Shown: positions 1 to 8,450 of the stretch, piece after piece
Numbering within the stretch: position 1 is the first letter of the stretch
How the letters are laid out: each line of letters opens with the position of its first letter
Assembly (NCBI GenBank): GCA_947631385.1
Contig: CANRLE010000013.1
Coordinates: forward strand, 1 to 19,247
DNA: 19,247 nt
DNA from: an uncultured Clostridia bacterium
Lineage (GTDB): Bacteria > Bacillota > Clostridia > TANB77 > CAG-508
Reading direction: 5' to 3'
Position numbers and translations under genes: made by a program
Notes under the pieces: generated by a model
Told to the model about the DNA's origin: nothing
Databases searched by the model: none
What the model saw: only the letters and a program-made list of their open reading frames with translations

Positions 1-902
1 CCAACTTCATGCCCATGAAGATAGGCAAAAGCATTTTTTCGAATGTTATCTAACAAAGCAGAATCGTAAATAGTTCCTACAAATTTAATTCGTAAATCTT
101 TATCAAAATTTGTTTTTTGCTTTAGTTCCTCATAAAAGCTATTCTTTTCAATATTAGTGATAATAACTAGGTTCTTTTTTGTATTAGATTTTATAAATTC
201 TTTAAGCATAGTTTCATAATTATTTTCAGGAACAAATCTTCCAACAATTAAATAATACTCATTTGGTTTAATATCATTATCATCATACCAAATTTTGAGC
301 TTTTCAGAGATATCTTTTTCATCAATATTATTTTCTTGCATATCAGAACCATATGGAATAAAAATCGTATTTAAATTATATTTTTGATATTTTTCATTCA
401 TATATTGTTCAATATTGACAGAATCACAAATTAATAAATCAGCATGTTTTGCCATTAATCTTTCAGATAATTTAAAATATTTTTTAATTAACCAATTCCA
501 TTTAGCTCTTTTCCATTCAAATCCATCTGGATTAATATAAAGTTTTATATTTAATTTGTGTAATCTATGTTTATATGGACCGATAAAAGCACCTATTGTA
601 GTACCTAAAACATATACAATAGCATTTTTTATATTATTTTTTTTGATATACTTTATAGTTCTTTCTAAAGACATTAAATCATAATAAATAGCTTTAGCAG
701 GACCAATATTAGGAACTTTCACATTAAAACATCTCGAATTATTATATTCAAACTCGTTATTATCCTTTGCTAAGCATGCTACATGATATTTTATATGTGA
801 ATTTATTTTTCTTGATGTTAGGTTTTCTACAAAAGTTTCAAATCCTCCATAATTTGCTGGAATTCCATTTGAACCTATGATAAAAACATGTTTTTCATCC
901 AC
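1..902 (-). CDS. DUF1972-type rhamnosyltransferase, partial (C-terminus outside window)
   Basis: The first 300 codons read cleanly on the minus strand from a GTG at 902-900. An AAGGAG ribosome binding site (912-917) lies about 9 nt upstream, which decides this start. The N-terminus carries a nucleotide-sugar-enzyme-like loop (IIGSNGIPANYGGFETFVE), then NPDGFEWKRAKWNW near residue 125, then a GT-B style donor half (YLIVGRFVPENNYETM, LHGHEVG at the edge). This order is characteristic of DUF1972/GT4 glycosyltransferases such as the beta-1,4-rhamnosyltransferases of streptococcal capsule clusters. From family knowledge it should transfer a deoxyhexose to a lipid-linked glycan on the cytoplasmic face of the membrane; the exact sugar is not determinable. 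It follows the GT2 gene by 22 nt on the same strand and is presumably co-transcribed with it. No in-frame CGG occurs in the visible part. The C-terminal part is missing only because the window ends. Confidence 0.85.
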   Translation of the reverse strand, partial: MDEKHVFIIGSNGIPANYGGFETFVENLTSRKINSHIKYHVACLAKDNNEFEYNNSRCFNVKVPNIGPAKAIYYDLMSLERTIKYIKKNNIKNAIVYVLGTTIGAFIGPYKHRLHKLNIKLYINPDGFEWKRAKWNWLIKKYFKLSERLMAKHADLLICDSVNIEQYMNEKYQKYNLNTIFIPYGSDMQENNIDEKDISEKLKIWYDDNDIKPNEYYLIVGRFVPENNYETMLKEFIKSNTKKNLVIITNIEKNSFYEELKQKTNFDKDLRIKFVGTIYDSALLDNIRKNAFAYLHGHEV

Positions 903-924
903 TTTTGCTAACTCCTTTTTTATT

Positions 925-1827
925 TTAAAATTTATTAAAAATAATAGATAATTTCATTTTAAAATTAGTATTATAATTATCAGTTTTAAAATTTTTATTT
1001 TTTAATAGCCATTTTTTAGCTTCTTTATCTTTTGGATAAGCAAGTAAAGCTTCAATAACCTTCCTTGAATTTTCAGTTAAATCTTTTTCATAACCTTTTT
1101 TCAATTCTTGGGCAATACTTACTCTCATTCTTACTTTATCGATAAAAGCAATTTTGAATTGCCTTTTAAATTTTTGTAATCCATTATCCTTATATCCGAG
1201 GACATTATTTTCATGTTGCCTATATTTTATATAGCTATTATTGTCAATTATAACATTTCCACCAATTGCGTAACATAATCTGGTAATCCATGAATCATGC
1301 ATAATAATATAATCTGGTGTATAACTTTTAATTTTGTCACATAGATTTTTATTAAATACTTGAGTACAACCAGTTGCAAAATTTTTAATAATTTCTCCTT
1401 CAAAACAAAAATTACCAGTTACAGGTTGCGTTTTTATAGTATTTAGATTTTCATCTACAATGTTTAAAGCAGACAAATATAAAGAAGGTTGAGTTTCTTT
1501 TCCATGTAGCTTATTAATAGCTGAAATTAACTTTTCTGGTTGCCATACATCATCTTGGTCTGCAAAAGCATAATAATCAAAATCTCCAGATTTGTTAATT
1601 AAATCTAAAAAACTTCTAGCAGGTCCTATATTTTCTCCTTGATAGTAATTTATATTTGAGTGTGATTTAGCTATATCTTGTATGATGTCAACAGTTTTAT
1701 CAGTTGAACCATCATCTCGTATTAATAAAAAGATATCTACATCTCTTTGTTGTAAAATACTTTGTATTTGTTCTTTAATATATTTTTCACCGTTATAGGT
1801 GGATAATAATACTTGTATTTTATTCAT
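925..1827 (-). CDS. Glycosyltransferase family 2, rhamnosyltransferase-like
   Basis: This 300-residue protein opens with the GT-A fold motif VLLSTYNGEKYIKEQI (6-21). RDDGSTD (37-43) and the ADQDDVW metal/nucleotide-binding segment (89-95) follow, then MHDSW (176-180) and YRQHENNVLG (202-211). The last motif is typical of RfbF-like rhamnosyltransferases. The ATG has an AGGAGAG ribosome binding site (forward 1834-1840) with good spacing, and a consensus promoter lies just upstream. It is the first gene of a leftward unit with the DUF1972 glycosyltransferase 22 nt downstream, so both probably build the same surface polysaccharide. The protein is cytoplasmic or membrane-associated, with no signal peptide seen. 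The length is normal for the family and the frame is uninterrupted. The exact sugar donor and acceptor are inference only. Confidence 0.88.
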   Translation of the reverse strand: MNKIQVLLSTYNGEKYIKEQIQSILQQRDVDIFLLIRDDGSTDKTVDIIQDIAKSHSNINYYQGENIGPARSFLDLINKSGDFDYYAFADQDDVWQPEKLISAINKLHGKETQPSLYLSALNIVDENLNTIKTQPVTGNFCFEGEIIKNFATGCTQVFNKNLCDKIKSYTPDYIIMHDSWITRLCYAIGGNVIIDNNSYIKYRQHENNVLGYKDNGLQKFKRQFKIAFIDKVRMRVSIAQELKKGYEKDLTENSRKVIEALLAYPKDKEAKKWLLKNKNFKTDNYNTNFKMKLSIIFNKF

Positions 1828-1851
1828 TTCTAACTCTCCTAATATAGATGT

Positions 1852-1880
1852 ATTATATATTGTAATGGTTATAATGTCAA
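1852..1880 (-). promoter_or_regulatory. Consensus sigma-A promoter for the glycosyltransferase unit
   Basis: On the minus strand TTGACA (1880-1875) is followed by exactly 17 nt and then TATAAT (1857-1852). This is a perfect vegetative promoter about 25 nt upstream of the GT2 start codon. It is divergent from the ftsY promoter. Confidence 0.85.
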
Positions 1881-1889
1881 ATAGAAAAA

Positions 1890-1918
1890 TTTACTAAACT
1901 ATGGAAAAAAAATACAAT
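1890..1918 (+). promoter_or_regulatory. Probable sigma-A promoter for ftsY
   Basis: TTTACT (1890-1895), a 17-nt spacer and TACAAT (1913-1918) lie 44 nt before the ftsY ATG. Both boxes deviate from consensus but the spacing is ideal. It sits back-to-back with the leftward glycosyltransferase promoter. Confidence 0.55.
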
Positions 1919-1961
1919 CTATGATACAATAAAAAAGCAATAAAGAAAAGGAGAAAAGAGT

Positions 1962-2867
1962 ATGGGATTTTTTGATAAATTAAAACAAGGAATGAATAAG
2001 ACAAAAAGTTCATTTGATGAAAAAATAAGTAATGTATTTCGTAGTTTTAGAAAAATAGACGAAGAATTTTTAGAAGAATTAGAAGAAATATTAATAATGT
2101 CTGATATAGGAATGGGAACATCTGTAAAAATTATAGGGCATCTACGAGAAAGAATAAAAAAAGAAAAAATTCAAGATGAAGAAGAAGTAAAACAAGCATT
2201 ACGCGAAGAAATGCAAAAAATATTGGAAGTAGAAAACAAAGAATTGCATTTGACAACTAAACCATCTGTTATTTTAGTAATTGGAGTAAATGGAGTAGGA
2301 AAAACAACATCAATTGGAAAAATAGCAAACCGATTAGTAATGGATGGAAAGAAAGTTGTAGTAGCAGCTGCTGATACATTTAGAGCGGCAGCAGTAGAAC
2401 AATTAGAAATATGGGCAAAAAGGGCAGGAGCTGATATTGTTAAAAGAGATGAGGGAGTAGACCCTGCATCAGTTGTTTATGATGCAATAAAAATTGCAAG
2501 AGAAAAACAAGCAGATGTGTTAATTGTAGATACAGCTGGAAGATTGCATAATAAAAAATATTTGATGGATGAATTGAATAAAATCCAAAAAGTAATTAAC
2601 AAAGAAATGCAAGAAGCTGATAAGGAAGTATTATTAGTAATAGATGGAACAACAGGACAAAATGCTATTTCACAGGTAAAGGCTTTTAAAGAAGAAGCAG
2701 ATATTACTGGACTAGTTTTAACTAAACTAGATGGAACAGCAAAAGGTGGAGTAGTAATTGGAATTGTTGAAGAAAACAAAATTCCTGTAAAGTTTATTGG
2801 TGTAGGAGAAAAAATCGATGATATGGAAATTTTTGATGCAAATGACTTTGTAAAAGCAATTATATAA
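1962..2867 (+). CDS. ftsY: Signal recognition particle receptor FtsY
   Basis: FtsY is the SRP-docking GTPase that delivers ribosomes translating membrane proteins to the SecYEG translocon at the inner membrane face. The sequence shows a short N domain (1-95), then the SRP-GTPase G domain: P-loop GVNGVGKTTS (108-117), DTFRAAAVEQLE (138-149), DTAGR (190-194), TKLDGTAKGG (254-263) and the closing GVGE..DDME segment (281-289). At 301 residues it is the compact Gram-positive type without a long acidic A domain; the amphipathic MGFFDKLKQG start is the expected membrane-targeting helix. The ribosome binding site is AAGGAG about 12 nt upstream. The UPF0182 gene follows after 16 nt, suggesting co-transcription. 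All arginines use AGA/AGG or CGA, CGC and CGT. The single CGG trinucleotide is out of frame (GCG GCA). Confidence 0.97.
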   Translation: MGFFDKLKQGMNKTKSSFDEKISNVFRSFRKIDEEFLEELEEILIMSDIGMGTSVKIIGHLRERIKKEKIQDEEEVKQALREEMQKILEVENKELHLTTKPSVILVIGVNGVGKTTSIGKIANRLVMDGKKVVVAAADTFRAAAVEQLEIWAKRAGADIVKRDEGVDPASVVYDAIKIAREKQADVLIVDTAGRLHNKKYLMDELNKIQKVINKEMQEADKEVLLVIDGTTGQNAISQVKAFKEEADITGLVLTKLDGTAKGGVVIGIVEENKIPVKFIGVGEKIDDMEIFDANDFVKAII

Positions 2868-2883
2868 ATAGGGAGGAAAGTTC

Positions 2884-5670
2884 GTGGAAGGAAAAAAACA
2901 AGATACGGCAAAACGAAACAGAATGTTAATAGTCTTACTATTCATAGCTATATTTATAGCGATAAGTTATATTCAGTTGAGAGGAAGCTTTTTAGAATAT
3001 CAAGAATTAGGAGAACAATATACAGATGTATTTTATACAAATCTTACTTATAAATATACTATTATGGCAATTAATTTTGTTTTTCTATATTTAGTTATAT
3101 ACTTTACAAATAGGGGAATAAAAAAAGGATTAAAGCCATTTTTTGTAAATGAAAATAAGCCGATGCCAAAATTATTAAATAAATCATTAGCATTAGTAAT
3201 ATCAGCAATTACAAGCATTATTGTAGCATCTGTTTTGATGCAGAAAATAATGCTAATCATAAATAGCACGTCATTTGGTATACCAGATCCAATTTTTGGT
3301 TTAGACATTTCTTATTATATATTCCAAAAACCAGTAATAGAGGCATTTGTATTATACTTTACAGTTTTATTTGTTGGGCTATCTATTTATATGGCATTAT
3401 ACTATGTAATTATATTTAATAGATTTTTTGATGGAATTGATGGCAAAATGTTCAAGGAAAGCTTATTCATGAAAAAACTAATGAGAAATATTATGCTAGT
3501 AATTATAGGAATTGCTCTTATGACTATTTTAAACGCACAAAATACAATGTATGGAACTTTAATAACAATTAATGATAGCATTGACATTATAGGTGCGGGA
3601 ATGATAGAAACAACCATACAACTATGGGGATATATTATTTTTGCATTTGTAATTATAATATTTGCTTATAGAGCTATAAAGAATTTTAAAAAACAAAATA
3701 CTAGTAGAGTACTCAAAAATTTAGCAGTAATACCAGGATATTTAGTTGTATTATTCTTAATAATGCTAATAGCAGATTTATTATTTGTAAATTCAAATGA
3801 ATTAGATAAAGAAAAAGAATATATAGCAGAAAACATTAATAATACCAAAAATGCTTATAATATTAATATAGAAGAAGTGAACTTAGAAAATTCAGGAACG
3901 ATAACAAGTAAAGAAGTACAAGAAAATGATAATGTCATTCAAAATATTCCAATTGTATCTCAAGATGCAGTATTAAAAACTTTAGAAGACAGTCAAACAG
4001 GAACAGGATACTTTTCTTATAGAAATGCAAATTTAGCCAAGTATAAAATTAATGGAAAAGATGAAGTAGTATATATAGCACCAAGAGAAATAAAAAATAC
4101 TGGAAGAACTTACAACAATAAAACATATGAATATACTCATGGCATGGGTCAAATCATAGTATCTGCCACGGAAAATTTAGAAACAGGGAATGTGCAATAT
4201 ATACAAAAAGAAATTGAAGGAGAAGACGAAAAAATACAAGTAGAACAACCTCGCATTTATTTTGGACTACAAACAGAAGGAATTGTAGCAACAAATGCTA
4301 AAAATAAAAAAGAATATGATTATACAGATGAAAATGGAACAGATCATATTTCAAACTATCAGGGTAAAGCAGGATTACAATTAGGATTTTTTGATCGCTT
4401 GATTTTAGGAATTACAAAAGGTGACATTAATTTAGCTTTTAGTAATGAAATTACAGAAGAAAGTAAAATTCTAATTAATAGAAATGTTATCACCAGAGCA
4501 AAAAAAGCATTGCCATATTTAATTTATGATGAAAATCCATATACAGTTATAACAGATGAAGGAAAAATAGTATGGGTTATTGATGCTTACACAGTATCTG
4601 GCAATTATCCTTATTCACAGTTTACAAATATTATACATGATGGTATGAGGGAAAATATCAATTATATTAGAAATTCTGTAAAAGTAATTGTAGATGCATA
4701 TGATGGAGACATAACTTATTATATAACAGATAGAACAGATCCAATTGCGATGGCATATAGACATATATATCATACTCTATTTGCAGATTTAAATGAAACG
4801 ATTCCAGAAGACATTGCAAGTCATTTAGTATATCCTAAATTTTTATATAATATACAATCAGACATATTAAAAGTATATCATAATGTAAAACCAGATGTAT
4901 TATATAGAGCAGACGATTTATGGGACATTGCCAAATATAATAGTATAAAATCATCTAAATCAACAGGAACATATATGAATCCATATTATACAATGTTAAA
5001 AACGCCAGAAGGAGAAAAATTTGGATTAGTTCAAATATATACACCTAATGAAAAGCAAAATGTAATTTCTTATTTAGTAGGAAACTTAGAAGGAACAAAT
5101 AACAAATTAAAATTATATAAATTTTCAGCAGATAGCAATATGGTAGGTCCTATGCAGTTAGATAAGCAAACAGAAGAAGATGATGTAATATCAACTGAAT
5201 TAGAATCGTTAAATACAACAGGAACCAGATTAACAAAACAAATGTTAATTGTGCCAGTTAATAACACCTTATTGTATGTAGAACCAATATATCAAACACT
5301 ATTAAATGAATCGGATATACCAATGCTAAGAAAAGTAATTGTAGCTTCTGGAAACAAAGTGGCAATTGGTGATACTTTAGAAGTTGCACTTGAAAATTTA
5401 CTTTCTCAAAATGCTGTAGATATAGAAGTCGAAAATACAGAAGATATTGAAGGTTTAATTGAAACCATCATAAAAGCAAATAAAAATCTAGATGATTCTA
5501 TGAACAACAAAGACTGGGAAATGATGGGAAAAGATGTGCAAAAATTACAGGAATTAATTAATTCACTAGAAACATTGAAAAAAGAAGAGGATAAGAAAAA
5601 GAAAGAAACAAGTGAGAATATTGATAATACAATAAATACTACTAATACAAATTCAGTTGAAGAGGAATAA
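2884..5670 (+). CDS. UPF0182 family seven-TM membrane protein
   Basis: The 928-residue product begins at a GTG preceded by GGGAGG (2870-2876). Seven hydrophobic segments occupy roughly residues 14-30, 58-75, 100-124, 152-178, 200-218, 244-262 and 279-301, followed by a large soluble region and a charged Lys/Glu-rich tail (about 860-928). The segment DPIFGLDISYYIFQKP (135-150), just after the third helix, and the later stretch with ALPYLIYDENPYTVI and RTDPIAMAYRHIYHTLF match what I know of the UPF0182 family. That family is widespread in Clostridia and Actinobacteria and has no established function. The length is normal. It lies 16 nt behind ftsY, so it probably shares its transcript. Four CGG trinucleotides occur, all out of frame. 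Confidence 0.9.
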   Translation: MEGKKQDTAKRNRMLIVLLFIAIFIAISYIQLRGSFLEYQELGEQYTDVFYTNLTYKYTIMAINFVFLYLVIYFTNRGIKKGLKPFFVNENKPMPKLLNKSLALVISAITSIIVASVLMQKIMLIINSTSFGIPDPIFGLDISYYIFQKPVIEAFVLYFTVLFVGLSIYMALYYVIIFNRFFDGIDGKMFKESLFMKKLMRNIMLVIIGIALMTILNAQNTMYGTLITINDSIDIIGAGMIETTIQLWGYIIFAFVIIIFAYRAIKNFKKQNTSRVLKNLAVIPGYLVVLFLIMLIADLLFVNSNELDKEKEYIAENINNTKNAYNINIEEVNLENSGTITSKEVQENDNVIQNIPIVSQDAVLKTLEDSQTGTGYFSYRNANLAKYKINGKDEVVYIAPREIKNTGRTYNNKTYEYTHGMGQIIVSATENLETGNVQYIQKEIEGEDEKIQVEQPRIYFGLQTEGIVATNAKNKKEYDYTDENGTDHISNYQGKAGLQLGFFDRLILGITKGDINLAFSNEITEESKILINRNVITRAKKALPYLIYDENPYTVITDEGKIVWVIDAYTVSGNYPYSQFTNIIHDGMRENINYIRNSVKVIVDAYDGDITYYITDRTDPIAMAYRHIYHTLFADLNETIPEDIASHLVYPKFLYNIQSDILKVYHNVKPDVLYRADDLWDIAKYNSIKSSKSTGTYMNPYYTMLKTPEGEKFGLVQIYTPNEKQNVISYLVGNLEGTNNKLKLYKFSADSNMVGPMQLDKQTEEDDVISTELESLNTTGTRLTKQMLIVPVNNTLLYVEPIYQTLLNESDIPMLRKVIVASGNKVAIGDTLEVALENLLSQNAVDIEVENTEDIEGLIETIIKANKNLDDSMNNKDWEMMGKDVQKLQELINSLETLKKEEDKKKKETSENIDNTINTTNTNSVEEE

Positions 5671-5678
5671 ATTGAAAT

Positions 5679-5717
5679 AAAAAAATCCACTATAATATTA
5701 AAAAGGTGGATTTTTTT
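5679..5717 (+). terminator. Hairpin with U-tract, overlapping the next gene's ribosome binding site
   Basis: AAAAAAATCCAC (5679-5690) pairs over 12 bp with GTGGATTTTTTT (5706-5717) around a 15-nt loop. The 3' arm ends in seven Ts, so it looks like an intrinsic terminator for the UPF0182 transcript. The 3' arm also contains most of the AAGGTGG ribosome binding site (5703-5709) and ends directly at the ATG of the DUF5665 gene, so the same hairpin would hide that start site. Confidence 0.6.
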
Positions 5718-6009
5718 ATGTGTTTAAAAAAGAAAAAAATAAATTTGTTAGAAAAGTCAATAAAAAAGTTGAGTGATAATTTAGAAAAAAGTAATTATAT
5801 AGAATGGGCATATTTATTGCGGAAATAAAAAAGAAATTATTGTGAGAAATTTAATTGCCGGTATTTTTAGAGGGGTAGGAATAGGTATAGGAGTTACAGT
5901 AATTACAGCAGTATTAGTGATATTATTACAAAAAATTGTAACATTAAATATTCCAGTTATTGGAGAATATATTGCAGATATTGTAGAAATTGTAGAAAAA
6001 AGTAGATAA
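5718..6009 (+). CDS. DUF5665 small membrane protein, read through a +1 shift at CGG
   Basis: The ATG at 5718 with AAGGTGG 9 nt upstream starts a frame of 34 codons (MCLKKKKINLLEKSIKKLSD to IEWAYLL). It then meets CGG (5820-5822) and a TAA two codons later. If the C at 5820 is skipped, translation continues GGA AAT AAA AAA and gives RNLIAGIFRGVGIGIGVT, a hydrophobic helix, and NIPVIGEYIADIVEIVEKSR up to TAA at 6007-6009, 96 residues in all. An N-terminal charged helix, an NF/LIAGxxRGxGIxIG motif, one or two membrane segments and an NIPVIGEY-like end are what I know of DUF5665, a clostridial family without assigned function. The second half has no start codon or ribosome binding site of its own. 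The alternative is a pseudogene or a one-base error, which the window-wide CGG pattern argues against. Confidence 0.8.
5820..5823 (+). other. Putative +1 recoding site UUG-C-GGA
   Basis: This is an in-frame CGG (codon 35 of the DUF5665 gene). Skipping C5820 gives GGA (Gly) and restores the family sequence. The P-site codon is UUG. The zero-frame stop is TAA, two codons downstream. Confidence 0.8.
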
Positions 6010-6022
6010 TAAATTTGTTCTC

Positions 6023-6052
6023 TTGCAAAACAAAAAAATACTATGATATAAT
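6023..6052 (+). promoter_or_regulatory. Promoter for upp
   Basis: TTGCAA (6023-6028), an 18-nt spacer and TATAAT (6047-6052) preceded by TGA (extended -10) lie 34 nt before the upp start. Confidence 0.75.
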
Positions 6053-6086
6053 AAGCTAAATAATAAATAGAAAGAGAGGAAGGAAA

Positions 6087-6713
6087 ATGAATCCAATCGT
6101 ATTAACAAACCCATTAATTCAGCACAAATTATCAATTATTAGAAACAAAAAAACAGGAACCAAAGAATTTAGAGAAATTATAGGAGAAATAGCTACATTT
6201 TTATGCTATGAGGCAATGTCAGATGCAGAATTAGAAGAAGTTGAAATTGAAACACCAATAGGAAAAACAAAAGCAAAGCAATTAAATGAAAACAAATATG
6301 CATTTGTACCAATTTTAAGAGCAGGGACAGGAATGTTGGACGGATTAATCAATGCAATTCCAAATGCAAAAATAGGACATGTAGGATTATACAGAGATGA
6401 AGAAACATTAAAACCAGTTCGTTATTACTATAAAATGCCAAAAGATATTGCTAATCGTGAAGTAATTGTATTAGATCCAATGCTTGCAACTGGTGGGTCA
6501 GCCTCAGATACAATAACAATGTTAAAAGAAGATGGAGTTAAAAAAATCAAATTTTTATGTATTATATCAGCACCAGAAGGAATAGAAAGATTACAAAAAG
6601 AACATCCAGATGTTGAAATATACACAGCTTCTATTGATGAAAAACTAAATGAAATAGGATACATTGTACCGGGGTTAGGAGATGCAGGAGATAGAATTTT
6701 TGGAACAAAATAA
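6087..6713 (+). CDS. upp: Uracil phosphoribosyltransferase
   Basis: Upp converts uracil and PRPP to UMP in pyrimidine salvage in the cytoplasm. The 208-residue length is standard. Visible family marks are the N-terminal NPLIQHKLSIIRN (8-20), PILRAGTGM (75-83), the PRPP-binding loop VLDPMLATGGSASDTI (128-143) and the C-terminal uracil-binding stretch GYIVPGLGDAGDRIFGTK. The ATG is preceded by an AGAGGAAGG ribosome binding site. It has its own promoter (6023-6052) and a downstream hairpin (6717-6753), so it appears to be monocistronic. Two CGG trinucleotides (GAC GGA, CCG GGG) are out of frame and read normally. Confidence 0.97.
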   Translation: MNPIVLTNPLIQHKLSIIRNKKTGTKEFREIIGEIATFLCYEAMSDAELEEVEIETPIGKTKAKQLNENKYAFVPILRAGTGMLDGLINAIPNAKIGHVGLYRDEETLKPVRYYYKMPKDIANREVIVLDPMLATGGSASDTITMLKEDGVKKIKFLCIISAPEGIERLQKEHPDVEIYTASIDEKLNEIGYIVPGLGDAGDRIFGTK

Positions 6714-6716
6714 AGA

Positions 6717-6753
6717 AAATTGCCAAATTGAATTTAATTCTTTTTGGCAATTT
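6717..6753 (+). terminator. Terminator-like hairpin after upp
   Basis: AAATTGCCAAA (6717-6727) pairs perfectly with TTTGGCAATTT (6743-6753) across a 15-nt loop, 4 nt after the upp stop codon. The following T-run is weak, so efficiency is uncertain. It also lies just past the stop of the minus-strand Asn-rich ORF and may serve both. Confidence 0.6.
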
Positions 6754-6768
6754 CTAGTTTAGATTTAA

Positions 6769-6870
6769 TTATCTACAGTTGTTATTATTTTGTTTTTCAT
6801 TGTTATTGTTTTGGTTGTTATTGTTGTTTTTATTATTGTTGTTGTTCTTATTATTATTCTTATCTGACAT
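6769..6870 (-). CDS. Asn-rich 33-residue micro-protein
   Basis: On the minus strand an ATG at 6870 is preceded by GGAGGTGG with about 6 nt spacing, one of the strongest ribosome binding sites in the window. It opens MSDKNNNKNNNNNK and ends EKQNNNCR then TAA (6771-6769). Of 33 residues about 20 are Asn, with a few Lys, Gln, Glu and a single Cys near the C-terminus. I do not recognise a family. AAC/AAT codons alternate irregularly, so it is not a pure trinucleotide repeat. The strong start signal and clean stop argue for translation, while low complexity argues for caution. It faces away from murD, whose promoter lies in the same intergenic region. Such short polar proteins in Clostridia are sometimes spore-associated, but nothing here proves that. 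Confidence 0.55.
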   Translation of the reverse strand: MSDKNNNKNNNNNKNNNNNQNNNNEKQNNNNCR

Positions 6871-6940
6871 TGAAATCCACCTCCACTTCAGTTCTCAAAA
6901 ATAGTTTAACCGATTAAATTTAAAAATATACAATAGATAT

Positions 6941-6980
6941 TTGTCTTTTTTTTACATTTGATATATAATGTGAATATAAT
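6941..6980 (+). promoter_or_regulatory. Promoter region for murD, two overlapping candidates
   Basis: TTTACA (6951-6956) with an 18-nt spacer to TATAAT (6975-6980), and TTGTCT (6941-6946) with a 17-nt spacer to TATAAT (6964-6969), both precede murD. The ribosome binding site AAGGTGGAGG starts at 6981. Confidence 0.65.
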
Positions 6981-6997
6981 AAGGTGGAGGCAGAAAA

Positions 6998-8402
6998 ATG
7001 AGTTTTAAAAATAAAAAATTAGAAGAATTTAATGAATACATAAAATTTAGAAAAGTGGCTATTATAGGATTAGGAGTTAGTAACATTCCATTATTAGATT
7101 ATATGTATAGTAAAAATGCAAAAGTAGTAGTTTTTGACGAAAGAGACATTGAAGCTATACCAAAACAAATTATGGATAAAATTACAAATTATGGATTTCA
7201 ATTCTATTTAGGAAAAAATTGTTTACAAAACTTAATAGGATTTGATATTATTTTTCGTTCACCAAGTTGTTTGCCAACAAAGCCAGAATTGCAAGAAGAG
7301 GAAAAAAGAGGAGCAATTGTTACTACAGAAATTGAAATGTTAATGAAAATGTGTCCATGCAAAATAATAGGAGTAACGGGAAGTGATGGTAAGACTACAA
7401 CAACGAGCTTAATTAATAGTATTTTACAAAAAGCTGGATATCATACTTATTTAGGAGGAAACATTGGAACACCTCTATTTACAAAGCTTTCAGACATGCA
7501 ACCAGAAGATATAGTTGTTTTGGAATTAAGTAGTTTTCAATTAATGGGAATGGAAATTAGTCCTCACATTGCAGTTATTACTAATATAACACCAAATCAT
7601 TTAAATATTCATAAAGACTATGAAGAATATATAGAATCAAAGAAAAATATTTTCAAATATCAAAAAGAAGAAGATATTTTAGTTTTAAATTATGATAACG
7701 ACATTACAAGAAATTGTGCGAAAGAAGCAAATGGAAAAGTAATTTTCTTTAGTAGTAAGGAAAAATTAGATAATGGATTTATTGTAGATGGAAAAATAAT
7801 TAAAGAATGTGAAGATAGAATAAGAAAACATATTTTTAATGGTGAAGAGGCAATATTAAGAGGAAATCATAATTTAGAAAATATTGCTACTGCCATAGCG
7901 GCAACAAATACATTAGTATCTCTAGAAGATGCAACAAAAGCTATTAAAGAATTCAAACCAGTAGAACATAGAATTGAATTTATAAAAGAAATCAACAAAG
8001 TAAAATGGTATAATGATTCTGCTAGTTCTTCTCCTACTAGAACATTATCAGGATTAAATGCTTTTGATGAAAAAATTGTATTAATTGCTGGTGGATATGA
8101 TAAAAATTTAGATTATACACCAATAGCTAAGCCAATTGTAGAAAAAGTAAGAACTCTTATTCTAATAGGTCAAACAGCAGGAAAAATTTTTGATGTAGTA
8201 AAACAAGAATTAGAAACACAACACAAGAAACTTGATATTTTTATGTGCGAAAACTTAGATGAAACAGTAGTCTTAGCAAAAAAAGTTGCACAACCACGGA
8301 GATGTTGTTTTATTTTCTCCTGCAAGTGCAAGTTTTGATATGTTTAAAGATTTTGCAGACAGAGGAAATCAATTTAAAAATCTTGTCAATAATATGAACT
8401 AA
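6998..8402 (+). CDS. murD: UDP-N-acetylmuramoylalanine--D-glutamate ligase, read through a +1 shift at CGG
   Basis: MurD adds D-glutamate to UDP-MurNAc-L-Ala in cytoplasmic peptidoglycan precursor synthesis. Seen are the N-terminal Rossmann loop IIGLGVSN (22-29), the ATP loop GVTGSDGKTTTT (125-136), the NHLNIH motif (200-205), HNLENIATAIAA (291-302), HRIEF (324-328) and NDSASSSPTRTLSGL (339-353). The ATG has AAGGTGGAGG upstream. The zero frame runs to residue 433 and then hits CGG at 8297-8299, after which it becomes a Cys-rich nonsense tail and stops (8338). Skipping C8297 yields GDVVLFSPASASFDMFKDF and the end of a normal MurD, with TAA at 8400-8402, 467 residues in total. The GDVVLxSPAxASFD block is the conserved C-terminal signature of MurD. 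Since murD is essential, a disrupted gene is unlikely. Confidence 0.93.
8297..8300 (+). other. Putative +1 recoding site CCA-C-GGA
   Basis: In-frame CGG at codon 434 of murD. Skipping C8297 places the conserved Gly of GDVVLFSPA (GGA, 8298-8300) directly after Pro. The zero-frame product would end 13 residues later. Confidence 0.85.
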
Positions 8403-8450
8403 ATTTAATTTGGTACATATAATATACAAAAATATTAAGGAGGTTATTAT

